From Myxococcota bacterium (GTDB lineage Bacteria > Myxococcota_A > Polyangia > Polyangiales > Houyiibacteriaceae): a stretch of 52,373 bases of DNA. Under the pieces are notes generated by a model that saw only the letters and a list, made by a program, of their open reading frames with translations, did not search any database and had not been told where the DNA came from. Positions within the stretch are counted from its first letter, which is position 1, and each line of letters opens with the position of its first letter. Both the position numbers and the translations under genes were made by a program. The DNA lies in contig JALOQC010000040.1 in assembly GCA_025453555.1 (NCBI GenBank), positions 1-52,373 on the forward strand, in the 5' to 3' direction. Positions 26,452 to 34,924 of this stretch are shown one piece after another.

Positions 26452-27422
26452 GACGCCACCACCCGCTGATCGATGGTGCCGAAGAGATCGCGTCCGCTTC
26501 GATCCGCCATCGCGATCTGCACGTGGTCGCCTGCGGCGAGGAAGGGTGTCCGCGGCTCGCCGTGCTCGAGGATCTCCCGCATGCGTCGCTCGGCCAGACA
26601 CGAGATGCCGCGCGCGGGGTCTTCGTTCGAGACCGTGCCGCTGCCGAGGATCGTGCCGGCGGTGTAGGCGCGGGTGCGGGCGAGGTGCGCGATCAGCTCG
26701 AAGAAGCCGAAGTGCATCTCCGGCCCCGCCTCGGGATCGCCCACCACCGCGCCGTTGAGGCGAGTCACCAGCGGGAGATGGACGCGGCCGTCCTTCCACG
26801 CGTCGCCCAGCTCGTCCGGCGTGAGCGCGAACGGAGAGAACGCCGACGAAGGCTTGCTCTGGAAGAAGCCGAAGCCCTTCGCGAGCTCGGGTGGGATGAG
26901 GTTTCGGAGGGTGACGTCGTTGCAGAGCATCACGAGCCGCACGTAGCGGTGTGCCTCCGCCGCCGTGGTGCCGCGCGGGACGTCGCCCAGCACGACCGCG
27001 ACCTCCGACTCGAAGTCGAGGCCCCAGCTCGGATCGACGAGCGGGATCGGATCGGTCGGGGCGAGGAAGGTCCCCGATCCGCCCTGGTAGACGAGCGGAT
27101 CGGTGCGCAGCGTCTCCGGCGGCTCCGCGCCACGGGCCTTCCGCACGAGCACGATGTGGTTGATGTAGGCCGAGCCGTCGACCCACTCGTAGGCACGCGG
27201 GAGTGGCGCGTGGAGCTTCGTCGGATCGAGCGATTCGCCGACCCTTCCCGCGTCGAGCTCGGCCGCGAGCGCGCGCAGCTTCGGCTCGCACGTCTCCCAC
27301 GCGTCGAGCGCGCGCTGGAGGGTCGGCGCGATCGAGGTCGCGCGCGTGACGCGAGCGCCGTCGGAGGCCACCACCACGAGCGTTCCGTCGCGCCCGCCTT
27401 CGCGAAGAGTCGCCAGTCTCAT
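26448..27422 (-). CDS. Fumarylacetoacetate hydrolase family protein, 324 aa
   Basis: Probably cleaves fumarylacetoacetate to fumarate and acetoacetate, the final step of tyrosine breakdown. This is supported by coupling to maleylacetoacetate isomerase. It has the short bacterial FAH form with the metal-binding acidic residues in LDFESEVAVVLGD, the following RYVRLVMLCNDVTLRN, KGFGFFQSKPSSAF, and AGTILGSGTVSNED, all typical. It lacks the long N-terminal SH3-like domain of the animal enzyme. There is no ribosome binding site; TATGCC lies six bases before the ATG at 27422, suggesting a leaderless or near-leaderless transcript. Genes for the earlier steps (4-hydroxyphenylpyruvate and homogentisate dioxygenases) are not in the window. 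Confidence 0.9.
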   Translation of the reverse strand: MRLATLREGGRDGTLVVVASDGARVTRATSIAPTLQRALDAWETCEPKLRALAAELDAGRVGESLDPTKLHAPLPRAYEWVDGSAYINHIVLVRKARGAEPPETLRTDPLVYQGGSGTFLAPTDPIPLVDPSWGLDFESEVAVVLGDVPRGTTAAEAHRYVRLVMLCNDVTLRNLIPPELAKGFGFFQSKPSSAFSPFALTPDELGDAWKDGRVHLPLVTRLNGAVVGDPEAGPEMHFGFFELIAHLARTRAYTAGTILGSGTVSNEDPARGISCLAERRMREILEHGEPRTPFLAAGDHVQIAMADRSGRDLFGTIDQRVVAS

Positions 27423-27428
27423 GGGGCG

Positions 27429-27434
27429 GGCATA
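27429..27434 (-). promoter_or_regulatory. Candidate -10 hexamer TATGCC before the FAH gene
   Basis: On the minus strand GCTATGCC is followed by a six-base GC spacer and the ATG. The last base departs from TANNNT, so support is weaker than for the other leaderless candidates. Confidence 0.35.
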
Positions 27435-27590
27435 GCAGCCCACGGATCGACGCGTCGAGCACGGCGCGGAACGATCCGGCCGCAGGGTGAGCATGCGCAT
27501 GCGATCGCGCGCGTTCGACGTCGTCGATCCGAGGCGGGGGATCCTCACGAGTGCTTGTCGGAGCCCTCCGTCGGCGCTAGCTCCGGCGTC

Positions 27591-27905
27591 GTGGACGAAG
27601 CCGCCTCGGAGCAACGCACGCGCTTGGTCGCGGAGGTGAAGCGCCTGCGGGGACTGCGCGCCGACTTGGATCGCGAGTGGCGTCAGCTCCGATGGAGTGT
27701 GATCCCCACGCTCCTCGCGATCCCTGCGTTCTTCGTCTGGGGACCGATCGGATCGAGCCTCGTGATCCTGGCGGTCGCGTCGATCGTCGTGACCGCCGCA
27801 TACCTCATCCTCGTGCGCCGCAAGGAGTACGAGGGGGACATCCGGATCGTGCAGCGGGAGATCGCGATCCTCGATCGCGATGCGGAGCCGACGCTGAGTC
27901 GCTGA
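27591..27905 (+). CDS. Small predicted membrane protein with two helices, 104 aa
   Basis: Family not recognised. The protein begins with an amphipathic, charged helix (EQRTRLVAEVKRLRGLRADL), has two adjacent membrane helices (about residues 38-75; IPTLLAIPAFFVWG and SLVILAVASIVVTAAYLIL), and ends with another charged helix (GDIRIVQREIAILDRD). This resembles small membrane proteins that scaffold partners through coiled coils. The GTG at 27591 is chosen; TTG at 27555 is in frame and possible, and neither has a clear ribosome binding site. The last codons are copied in the repeat just downstream. Codon use fits a real gene. Confidence 0.6.
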   Translation: MDEAASEQRTRLVAEVKRLRGLRADLDREWRQLRWSVIPTLLAIPAFFVWGPIGSSLVILAVASIVVTAAYLILVRRKEYEGDIRIVQREIAILDRDAEPTLSR

Positions 27906-28036
27906 GCGCGGCGGTGTCGCCGAGCGCGGCGGTGTCGCCGAGCGCGGCGGTGTCGCCGAGCGCGGCGGGGTGTCGCGGCGCCGACGCTGAGTCGCTGAGC
28001 GCGGCGGTGTCGCGGAGCGCGGGGCGTCGCGGCGCC
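27887..28036 (+). repeat. 18-bp tandem repeats and a 34-bp duplication of the preceding gene's end
   Basis: Units of GAGCGCGGCGGTGTCGCC follow each other from the stop codon of the small membrane protein gene. A 34-bp segment containing that gene's last codons and stop (27887-27920) recurs exactly at 27980-28013, 93 bp later. The tract is non-coding and may serve as a terminator region or simply be replication slippage. Confidence 0.8.
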
Positions 28037-28181
28037 GCACGCTCTTGACGAATTCGTCCCCATCTCGGCACACTTCTCGGGCGTGACGTGTCGGCTGGGG
28101 TCGATGCGATGCGCCGTGGCGCGGCGTCGCACGAGCGACGCGCACCACGCGTCGAGGTTTGTCCGAAGGGATTCGTCGAGG

Positions 28182-29237
28182 GTGCAAGGGCGTGCGCAGA
28201 CCGTCGCTGGGTCGCGTGCTCGCGCGAGGGCGCGAGCCTGTGCGCTCGTCTGCGCGCTGAGCGTGTTCGCATCCTTCTCTCACGCGCAAACCGCCCAAGA
28301 GCGCCAAGCGGCGGCCGAAGCGTTCGATCGCGGCACGACCTCGTACCTCGCCGAAGACTACGCGACGGCGGCGCGCTGGTTCGAGATGGCGAACAACCTC
28401 GCCCCCGCGGCGCCCGCGTTGCTCCAAGCGATCCGCGCGCACCAACGCGCCGGCAACGAGCTGCGCGCGGGCACGCTCGCGTTGCGGTTGGTCGAACGTT
28501 TCCCGGACGCGGGCCCCGCGGTCGAAGAGTCGCAGCGCATCGTGGACGGGATGCGCGCGAGCTACTTCTTCGTCGACGTGATGTGCGACTCCGAGTGCGC
28601 GGTCGAGCTCGACGGAACCCTCCAGGCACACCCCGCGTTCTTCCTCGAGCCCGGCCGGACGTATCGGGTCGGCGCGAGCTTCGCGAGCGGGAACGCGACC
28701 GAAGAGATCACCGGCGCGGCCGGGGAGCAGCGCACCGTGAGGCTCACCGCGCCCGAGGGCGGCGCGGTCCAAGGTCCGAACGAAGACCCGGGTTCCACGC
28801 GCATGACCGGCGAATCCGCGTGGACGCGGCAACGAGACCCAGAGCGACGCGAAGAGCGCGAGGAGAGCGGCGGAGGAGTTCATCCCGCCGGGTTCCTCAC
28901 CTCGCTCGCGCTCACGCTCGGTGCGGGTGGCGTGCTCGTGTGGTCCGGGATGGACACCCTCTCGGCACGCGACGAGTACGAAGAAGTCGCCGCGCAGGAG
29001 CGCCGCGACGGCGATCTCGAGTTCACGGAGGCCACGCAGCTCCTCGCGGCAGGCCGCGACAAAGAACGTCGCACCAACGTCTTGATCGGCGCGACGGCCG
29101 GCCTCGCGGTGGTCACGGTCGTCATGGCGATCGTGACGGACTGGGGTGGCAGCGACGACGAGGAGCGCGCGACGATTCGCCCGACGCTGGCGTTCGATCG
29201 CGAGGGCGCGCAGCTCGGGCTCGGAGGGTCGTTCTGA
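28182..29237 (+). CDS. Exported TPR-containing protein with two C-terminal membrane segments
   Basis: The N-terminus has a signal peptide (ACALVCALSVFASFSHA, cut before QTAQE). Residues after it form TPR-like helices (AFDRGTTSYLAEDYATAARWFEMANNLAP...LALRLVERFP), then a PEGA-like beta domain (YFFVDVMCDSECAVELDG...PGRTYRVGASF), an acidic/Arg-rich linker, and two hydrophobic segments (FLTSLALTLGAGGVLVW and VLIGATAGLAVVTVVMAIVT). The protein is thus membrane-bound with its TPR part outside the cytoplasm. GTG at 28182 is my start because it gives a normal leader; GTG 28083 and ATG 28104 are in-frame alternatives. Its stop overlaps the start of a kinase gene (TGATG). TPR-PEGA proteins are often encoded beside myxobacterial kinases and may act as sensors or partners. 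Confidence 0.8.
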   Translation: MQGRAQTVAGSRARARARACALVCALSVFASFSHAQTAQERQAAAEAFDRGTTSYLAEDYATAARWFEMANNLAPAAPALLQAIRAHQRAGNELRAGTLALRLVERFPDAGPAVEESQRIVDGMRASYFFVDVMCDSECAVELDGTLQAHPAFFLEPGRTYRVGASFASGNATEEITGAAGEQRTVRLTAPEGGAVQGPNEDPGSTRMTGESAWTRQRDPERREEREESGGGVHPAGFLTSLALTLGAGGVLVWSGMDTLSARDEYEEVAAQERRDGDLEFTEATQLLAAGRDKERRTNVLIGATAGLAVVTVVMAIVTDWGGSDDEERATIRPTLAFDREGAQLGLGGSF

Positions 29238-30982
29238 TGTCTCAGGCGATGGCCCCCGAGCTCCGCAACCTCGCTGGCCGTCAGCTCGGTCGGTACGAGG
29301 TGCTGACGCAGCTCGCGTCGGGCGGCATGGCCGGGGTGTACGTCGCACGCGCGAAAGGCGTCGCGGGCTTCGAGCGCCTGGTGGCCGTGAAGGTGCTGCA
29401 CCCGCACCTCGCGTACGAAGACGAGTTCATCTCGATGTTCCTCGACGAGGCTCGCCTCGCCGCGCGCATTCGCCACCCGAACGTCGTCGGAACGCTCGAC
29501 ATCTCGGACACGCAGGGCGACGGCTTCTTCCTCGTGATGGAGTACATCGAGGGCGACCACCTCGGCGCGCTCCTCGCGGCCGCGGCACGCGCGGGTGAGC
29601 GCGTGCCCACGCCGATCGTCGCGCGCATCGTCCTCGACGCGCTCCACGGTCTCTCCGCGGCCCACGAGCTGACGGACGAGACGGGCGAGCGCCTCGAGCT
29701 GGTCCACCGCGACATCTCTCCCCACAACGTGATGGTGGGAGTCGACGGCATCGGGCGGCTCACCGACTTCGGCGTCGCCAAGGCGGAGAAGCGGCTCACC
29801 TCGACGCGCGCGGGACACTTCAAGGGAAAGCTCGCGTACATGGCGCCCGAGCAGGCGTCCACTGGCCACGCCGATCAGCGAAGCGACCTCTTCGCGATGG
29901 GCATCCTGCTCTGGGAGTCGCTGACCGGACGTCGCCTGTTCCGTGCGGACAACAACGCGGCGACCCTCACGAAGATCCTCCAGGAGCCGATCCCGAGCGT
30001 GTCGGAGCTCGTGCCGGAGCTCGCGCCGTTCGATGCGTTGCTGAAGCGAGCGCTGACGCGCGAGCCGGACGAGCGTTTCCAGAGCGCGGAAGAGTTCGCG
30101 GAGGCGCTCGAGAAGTTGGCCCGCGAGCACGGCGGCGTGGCTTCGGTGCGCGCGGTGGGAGCCGAAGTTCGCAAGTGGCTCTCCGAGAAGCTCGACGCGC
30201 AGCGAGAACGCATCCGCGAGGCGATGCGCCAGCTCGGACACGCGGACCACACCGAGCCCGCCCTCCCCGTCCCGCGCGATGGGTCGCTCTCGTCGATCTC
30301 CCGCTCCGGGCCTCGGCCGGTGTCTCCCGACGCGGCGACCTCGACGGGCTCGATCGCCGAGCGGCGCGCGCTGGGGGTGCCGCTCGCTCCCGTCGCGCCC
30401 GAGCCGCCCTCTTCGAGTCGGCGGTGGATCGTGGGTGTCGCGGCTGCGGTGGTCGTGCTCGGCTTCGGCGGCACCGCGGCGCTGCTCCTCTCCCATGGCT
30501 CGCAGGCGCAGCCCGAGGCCGCGAGCGCGCCCCCTGCCGTCGCCGCGCCGGGAGGGTCAAGCGAAGAGGAGCCGCCGCGCCAGACTGCCCCCGCGGCTCC
30601 GAGCGTGGTCGTGCCCAGCGAGGTGGTGCGCGACGAATCCGCGCTGGACGTCGCGCCCACCGGAGAAGATCACCGAGAAGAAGACGCGGTACCTGCGGAT
30701 CCGAGCGTGGACGCCGAGCAGGCGCGTTCCGCGCGCGCGGAGCGGCGTCGCGATCGCGAGGCGGCGCGGAACGAGCCGCCGAGCATGGCCGAGGCCGTGA
30801 CCTCGACCTCGACGATGGAGGCGGTCGAGCCCGCCATGGTCGAGGCGAGCATGGTCGAGGCGAGCATGGTCGAGGCGAGCATGCTCGAGACGAGCGTCAT
30901 GCAGGAGTCTCCGCCACGCATGGACCCGCCGCGGATGGTCGCGCCGCAAGACGAGCCGATCTTCAATCCGTACCGGCAGTGA
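29237..30982 (+). CDS. Transmembrane serine/threonine protein kinase with repetitive outer tail
   Basis: A 581-aa kinase. The kinase domain spans about 18-280: SGGMAGVYVA, ATP-binding K52 in VAVKVLHPHL, catalytic HRDISPHNVMV (H157), DFGVAK, and MAPEQAS. After a helical region comes one membrane segment (WIVGVAAAVVVLGFGGTAALLL, about 396-418). The C-terminal 160 residues, on the outside, are Pro/Ala/Glu-rich and include a five-residue repeat MVEAS repeated three times with a fourth diverged copy. The outer part has no recognisable sensor fold. It is translationally coupled to the exported TPR protein upstream, a plausible extracytoplasmic partner or sensor (inference). Confidence 0.93.
   Translation: MSQAMAPELRNLAGRQLGRYEVLTQLASGGMAGVYVARAKGVAGFERLVAVKVLHPHLAYEDEFISMFLDEARLAARIRHPNVVGTLDISDTQGDGFFLVMEYIEGDHLGALLAAAARAGERVPTPIVARIVLDALHGLSAAHELTDETGERLELVHRDISPHNVMVGVDGIGRLTDFGVAKAEKRLTSTRAGHFKGKLAYMAPEQASTGHADQRSDLFAMGILLWESLTGRRLFRADNNAATLTKILQEPIPSVSELVPELAPFDALLKRALTREPDERFQSAEEFAEALEKLAREHGGVASVRAVGAEVRKWLSEKLDAQRERIREAMRQLGHADHTEPALPVPRDGSLSSISRSGPRPVSPDAATSTGSIAERRALGVPLAPVAPEPPSSSRRWIVGVAAAVVVLGFGGTAALLLSHGSQAQPEAASAPPAVAAPGGSSEEEPPRQTAPAAPSVVVPSEVVRDESALDVAPTGEDHREEDAVPADPSVDAEQARSARAERRRDREAARNEPPSMAEAVTSTSTMEAVEPAMVEASMVEASMVEASMLETSVMQESPPRMDPPRMVAPQDEPIFNPYRQ
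30836..30895 (+). repeat. 15-bp in-frame tandem repeat in the kinase tail
   Basis: Three identical units ATGGTCGAGGCGAGC (30836-30880) and one variant (30881-30895) encode MVEAS MVEAS MVEAS MLETS. Identity at silent sites points to recent slippage. Copy number may vary between strains. Confidence 0.85.
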
Positions 30983-31138
30983 CTCGGCCGACGGCGGAGT
31001 CGCCCCGGCGTTCCAGTCGTGCGCGAGGTTTTGACCCTCGGGGCGTGGGTCCGGTAGGATCGGCCGACCGGTGGGATCCGCCGTCGGCGGCTGACTCCGC
31101 CGACCCGAGAACACCGTCGAGAGAGGTCGAGGCCGTTC

Positions 31139-32350
31139 ATGAGCGAGTGGGTCTGGGAAGCGAAAGGCCGAAACGGTGAGACCCGCAAGGGAATCATGGA
31201 GGCCGAGAACGCCGACTTGGTGCAGTCGCGCCTGCGTGCTCAGCAGCTCAACCCGGTCAAGGTCAAGAAGAAGCCGAAAGAGATCAACATCACGATCGGC
31301 GCGCCGGTCTCCGAGAAGGAGCTGGTGATCTTCACGCGACAGTTCGCGACGATGATCGACGCGGGCCTTCCGCTCGTTCAATGCCTCGAAATCCTCGCCG
31401 GACAAGGCGACAACAAGCTCTTCAACAAGATCCTCAAAGAGATCAAAGCCTACGTCGAGCAGGGCGGAACCTTCTCCGAAGCGCTGCGCAAGCACCCAAA
31501 AGTCTTCGACGATCTCTACGTGAACCTCGTCGCCGCCGGTGAGCTGGGCGGCATCCTCGACACCATCCTCAACCGCCTCGCGGTCTACATCGAGAAGCGC
31601 GTCAAGCTGAAGCGCCAAGTGAAGAGCGCGCTCGTCTACCCGACCGCGATCCTCTTCGTCGCGATCCTCGTGATCATCGTGATGCTCACGTGGGTCATCC
31701 CGGCCTTCCGATCGATGTTCGCCGAGTTCGGCGGCGAGGACCAGCTCCCCGGAATCACCAAGTTCGTGATCTCCGTCTCGGAGGGATTCCTCGACAACGC
31801 GATCTGGATCATCCTCGCGATCGGCGCGATCTCGACCGCCATCGGCTACAGCTACCGACAGCCGAAGGGCAAGAAGTTCTGGCACAAGCTGCTGCTCACG
31901 ATGCCCATCCTCGGGCCCGTGATGCGGAAGATCGCCGTCGCGCGTTTCACGCGCACGCTCGGAACCCTGCTCTCCTCCGGCGTGCCGATCCTCGACGCGA
32001 TGAACATCGTCGCGCGCGCGGCTGGCAACGTGATCGTCGAAGAGGCGATCAAGAACACCGCCGACCGAATCCGCGAAGGTCGCACCATGGCCGAGCCGCT
32101 CATGGAGACGAAGGTCTTCCCGTCGATGGTCGTGCAGATGATCGGCGTCGGCGAGCAGACGGGCGCGCTCGACACGATGCTCAACAAGATCGCCGACTTC
32201 TACGAGGACGAGGTCGACGTCGCCGTCGCGTCGCTCACGTCGCTGCTCGAGCCGCTCATGATGGTGTTCATCGGCGGCATCGTCGGCGTGATCCTGATCG
32301 CGATGTACATGCCGATCTTCGAGATCGCCGGCAAGGTCCAGGCGGGCTGA
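31139..32350 (+). CDS. pilC: Type IV pilus inner-membrane platform protein PilC
   Basis: A 403-aa GspF/PilC-family protein that sits in the inner membrane and connects the PilB/PilT motors to pilus assembly. It has two GspF domains (about 65-190 and 270-395), each starting with the family pattern (FTRQFATMIDAGLPLVQCLEIL; FTRTLGTLLSSGVPILDAMNIV) and GELGGILD / GEQTGALDTMLNKIADFYEDEVD segments, and three membrane helices. Length is normal. GAGAGG lies upstream of the ATG. It is followed after 31 bp by a PilS-like kinase. No pilB, pilT or pilR lies next to it here, unlike the usual myxobacterial order. Confidence 0.95.
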   Translation: MSEWVWEAKGRNGETRKGIMEAENADLVQSRLRAQQLNPVKVKKKPKEINITIGAPVSEKELVIFTRQFATMIDAGLPLVQCLEILAGQGDNKLFNKILKEIKAYVEQGGTFSEALRKHPKVFDDLYVNLVAAGELGGILDTILNRLAVYIEKRVKLKRQVKSALVYPTAILFVAILVIIVMLTWVIPAFRSMFAEFGGEDQLPGITKFVISVSEGFLDNAIWIILAIGAISTAIGYSYRQPKGKKFWHKLLLTMPILGPVMRKIAVARFTRTLGTLLSSGVPILDAMNIVARAAGNVIVEEAIKNTADRIREGRTMAEPLMETKVFPSMVVQMIGVGEQTGALDTMLNKIADFYEDEVDVAVASLTSLLEPLMMVFIGGIVGVILIAMYMPIFEIAGKVQAG

Positions 32351-32381
32351 TCGGGCGCCGGGGACGCGGGATGACGCGGAC

Positions 32382-34049
32382 ATGACCGCGGCGCTCACCG
32401 ACGCGTCTCGACCATCGTCGACGCCGGGGCGCGAGCGGCTTCAGTGGCTGGTCGCGCTGCGGGTCGGCGTCGTGACGCTGCTCTTCGGAGGCGTGCTCGG
32501 GCTCGCGCTCTACGCCCAGCGTCCGCTCGACGCGTTCACCCCGCGCGCCCTGGTCGGGCTGGTGATCGCAGCCTACGCCGCGTCCGCGTTCTTCGGGGGA
32601 TGGCTGCTGCGCTCGGGACCGACACGCGCCAACGCCATCGCGCAGCTCGCGTTCGACTTCCTGCTCACCACCGCGCTCGTCTACTTGAGCGGCGCGGCGG
32701 GGAGCGTGTTCACGGTGCTCTTCGGGATCACGGTCCTCGAGGCGGCGATCACCCTCGGGAGCGGCGCCGCTCGCATCACGGCGGCCCTCTCGCTCTCGGT
32801 GCACCTCGCGTTCGGATACCTCGTCGGCTCCGGGCGGCTCGCACCGCCGCCGGATCAAGATCCTCGTCAGTACGCGCTCGACGTGGGCGAGCTCGGCTTC
32901 GCGTTGCTCTCGAACGGCGTCGCCGTGCTCCTCGTCGCCGCGTTGGCGGGATCGCTCGCCGAGCGGCTCGCGCGCGCCGGTGGGCGGCTCGAGGTCGCGG
33001 AGGCCTCCGCGGAGCGACTCGCGCGCATGAACGCCGACATCGTCGGCTCGATGAGCGCCGGGCTCGTGACGCTCGACGAGCGCGACGGGATCACGAGCGC
33101 GAACCCCGCGGCGCTCGCGATCCTGGGGCTCGAGCGCGAAGCCGATCTGCTGGGCGAACCGCTCGATCGGTGGCTGACCGACGCGCGCACGGAGGGCCGA
33201 CGCGAAACCGAAGCGCGCCGCGCAGACGGCCGCGAGCTCGTGATCGGCTTCACTCGGACGCCGCTCGCACGCGGCGACGGAAGCCTGGTGCTCTTCCAGG
33301 ACCTCACGGAGCTGCGCGAGCTGCGCGCGCACGCCGAACGCGCCGAGCGGCACGCGGTGCTCGGGCGGCTCGCCTCCGGGCTCGCGCACGAGATCCGCAA
33401 CCCGCTCGGCTCCATCAGCGGCTCGGTCCAGCTCGTGCGCGAGGCGCCCGCGCTCGACGACGAGGACAAACACCTGCTCGGAGTGGTCCTCGACGAGGTC
33501 GACCGACTCAACGAGCTCGTCACGACGATGCTGGACGTGGGCCGCACCCGCGAGGTGCGCGCCGCCCCGACCGATCTCGCGCAGATGGCCCGCGACTTGG
33601 TGTCGGTCGCGCGCGCCGACACGACCCTCGCGCGCGTGCGGCTCGAGCTCGACGTGCCCGATTCGCTCGCCGCCGCGGTGGATGCCAACCAGATCCGGCA
33701 GGTCCTGTGGAACCTGCTCAAGAATGCGGTGCAGGCGTCGCCCTCGCACGGAACGGTGTGGCTGCGCGCCCGATCGACCGAATCCGGTTGGGAGGTGGAG
33801 GTCGAAGACGAAGGCCCGGGCGTGCCGCCCGCGGATCGCGCGCGTCTCTTCGACATGTTCTGGTCGAAGCGGAGCCACGGGATCGGGCTCGGCCTCGCGC
33901 TGGTGAAGCAGATCACGGAGGCGCACGGAGGTCGTGTGTCCGTCGAAGAAGGCCGACGCGGAGGCGCGCTCTTCCGTGTCGAGGTCCCGAAGTCGGCGGC
34001 CGACCCGAGCGGCAGGAACGATGCGCCTCGACCGACGTCCGAAAGCTGA
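32382..34049 (+). CDS. pilS: PilS-type sensor histidine kinase
   Basis: A 555-aa kinase with about six membrane helices in the first 200 residues (VALRVGVVTLLFGGVLGLAL, VGLVIAAYAASAFFGGWLL and others), a PAS domain (about 215-310; MNADIVGSMSAGLVTLDERDGITSANPAAL, the typical PilS form), the HisKA motif HEIRNPLGSISGSVQL, and the ATPase boxes NLLKNAVQAS, DEGPGVP and GIGLGLALVKQI. In relatives PilS senses pilin in the membrane and phosphorylates PilR to control pilA. Its position directly after pilC supports the name. A PilR gene does not follow; the next gene is a hydrolase. Confidence 0.88.
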   Translation: MTAALTDASRPSSTPGRERLQWLVALRVGVVTLLFGGVLGLALYAQRPLDAFTPRALVGLVIAAYAASAFFGGWLLRSGPTRANAIAQLAFDFLLTTALVYLSGAAGSVFTVLFGITVLEAAITLGSGAARITAALSLSVHLAFGYLVGSGRLAPPPDQDPRQYALDVGELGFALLSNGVAVLLVAALAGSLAERLARAGGRLEVAEASAERLARMNADIVGSMSAGLVTLDERDGITSANPAALAILGLEREADLLGEPLDRWLTDARTEGRRETEARRADGRELVIGFTRTPLARGDGSLVLFQDLTELRELRAHAERAERHAVLGRLASGLAHEIRNPLGSISGSVQLVREAPALDDEDKHLLGVVLDEVDRLNELVTTMLDVGRTREVRAAPTDLAQMARDLVSVARADTTLARVRLELDVPDSLAAAVDANQIRQVLWNLLKNAVQASPSHGTVWLRARSTESGWEVEVEDEGPGVPPADRARLFDMFWSKRSHGIGLGLALVKQITEAHGGRVSVEEGRRGGALFRVEVPKSAADPSGRNDAPRPTSES

Positions 34050-34080
34050 CAAGTTTGCGGGAGCCATGGTGTCGTGGGCT

Positions 34081-34099
34081 CGACGTCACGGTGACGTCG
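34081..34099. promoter_or_regulatory. Perfect 9-bp inverted repeat (operator-like) before the hydrolase gene
   Basis: CGACGTCAC-G-GTGACGTCG is a perfect palindrome with one central base, followed by two partial copies (GCGGTCACGGACGTCGCGGTCAC). It lies 43 bases before the ATG at 34143. The length and symmetry suit a dimeric regulator's site, but the nearby partial copies could also mean a small repeat tract. Confidence 0.45.
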
Positions 34100-34142
34100 C
34101 GGTCACGGACGTCGCGGTCACGCAACTCGGTCGCCAAACCTC

Positions 34143-34832
34143 ATGCCGTTCCGTTCCCTCCGGTTGGGTGAGCCCGTCGCCGTCGCGCGGCAGGGGCTTC
34201 TGATCGCGCGACGTTGGGTGCGAGGCGTGGAGCGCCGCTTCGAAGGCGAAGCGCCCCACGTGCTCTTCGTCCACGGCTACCTCGCGGGCGGCGCGGTCTT
34301 CGATCCACTGCGCGCTCACGTCGAGTCCGCGCTCGCGCACACGACGACCGACTTCGAGTACGGACCGCATCGCGCGTTCGAGGCGGTGGCGGACGAGCTC
34401 GTCGCGCACGTCGAGCAGCTCCCGCGCGAGCTCCCGCTCGTGCTCGTCGGTCACTCGCTCGGCGGGCTGATCGCGCGCTGGTACGTCGAAGAGCTCGGAG
34501 GCGCGGGGCGTGTCGACGGCCTCGTCACCCTCGCGACGCCCCACGGTGGAACCGAGCGCGCGCGCATCGCGCCGGGCTCGCTGGGCGCGGCGTTGCGTCC
34601 GGGGAGCGCGGTGATCCGTCGCCTCGACGTCGAATCTTCGGTGCCGCTGGTGAGCATCGCGGGCGGTGACGATCGCGTGGTGCCCGTGGCGAGCGCGAGC
34701 GCGGTACGAAACGCGCGCGTCGAGGTGATCCCGGGCGTCGGGCACAACGAGCTGCTCTACGACCGCCGAGCCCACGACGTGGTGGTGCGCGCGGTGCGAG
34801 GTCGCGCGGACGGCGCGCTCGCGGCGGAGTGA
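34143..34832 (+). CDS. Alpha/beta hydrolase, lipase/PGAP1-like, 229 aa
   Basis: Predicted cytoplasmic or membrane-associated esterase/lipase. It shows the oxyanion segment VLFVHGYLAGGAVFDPL, the nucleophile elbow GHSLGG (Ser), then TLATPHGGTERARIAPGS, typical of triacylglycerol-lipase/PGAP1-like hydrolases, the acid in GGDDRVVP and the catalytic His in GVGHNELLY. There is no signal peptide. Substrate unknown. The gene follows pilS after 93 bp that include a palindrome, so it is probably a separate unit. It is convergent with the trp operon end. Confidence 0.88.
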   Translation: MPFRSLRLGEPVAVARQGLLIARRWVRGVERRFEGEAPHVLFVHGYLAGGAVFDPLRAHVESALAHTTTDFEYGPHRAFEAVADELVAHVEQLPRELPLVLVGHSLGGLIARWYVEELGGAGRVDGLVTLATPHGGTERARIAPGSLGAALRPGSAVIRRLDVESSVPLVSIAGGDDRVVPVASASAVRNARVEVIPGVGHNELLYDRRAHDVVVRAVRGRADGALAAE

Positions 34833-34924
34833 TCGCGAACCGTCGACGTGCTCGCGACTTCGAGCCGGCACGAAAGATCGACGTTTCTCGGGAGATCGAG
34901 CGTCGGTCGAGCGTTCGGAGGAGC

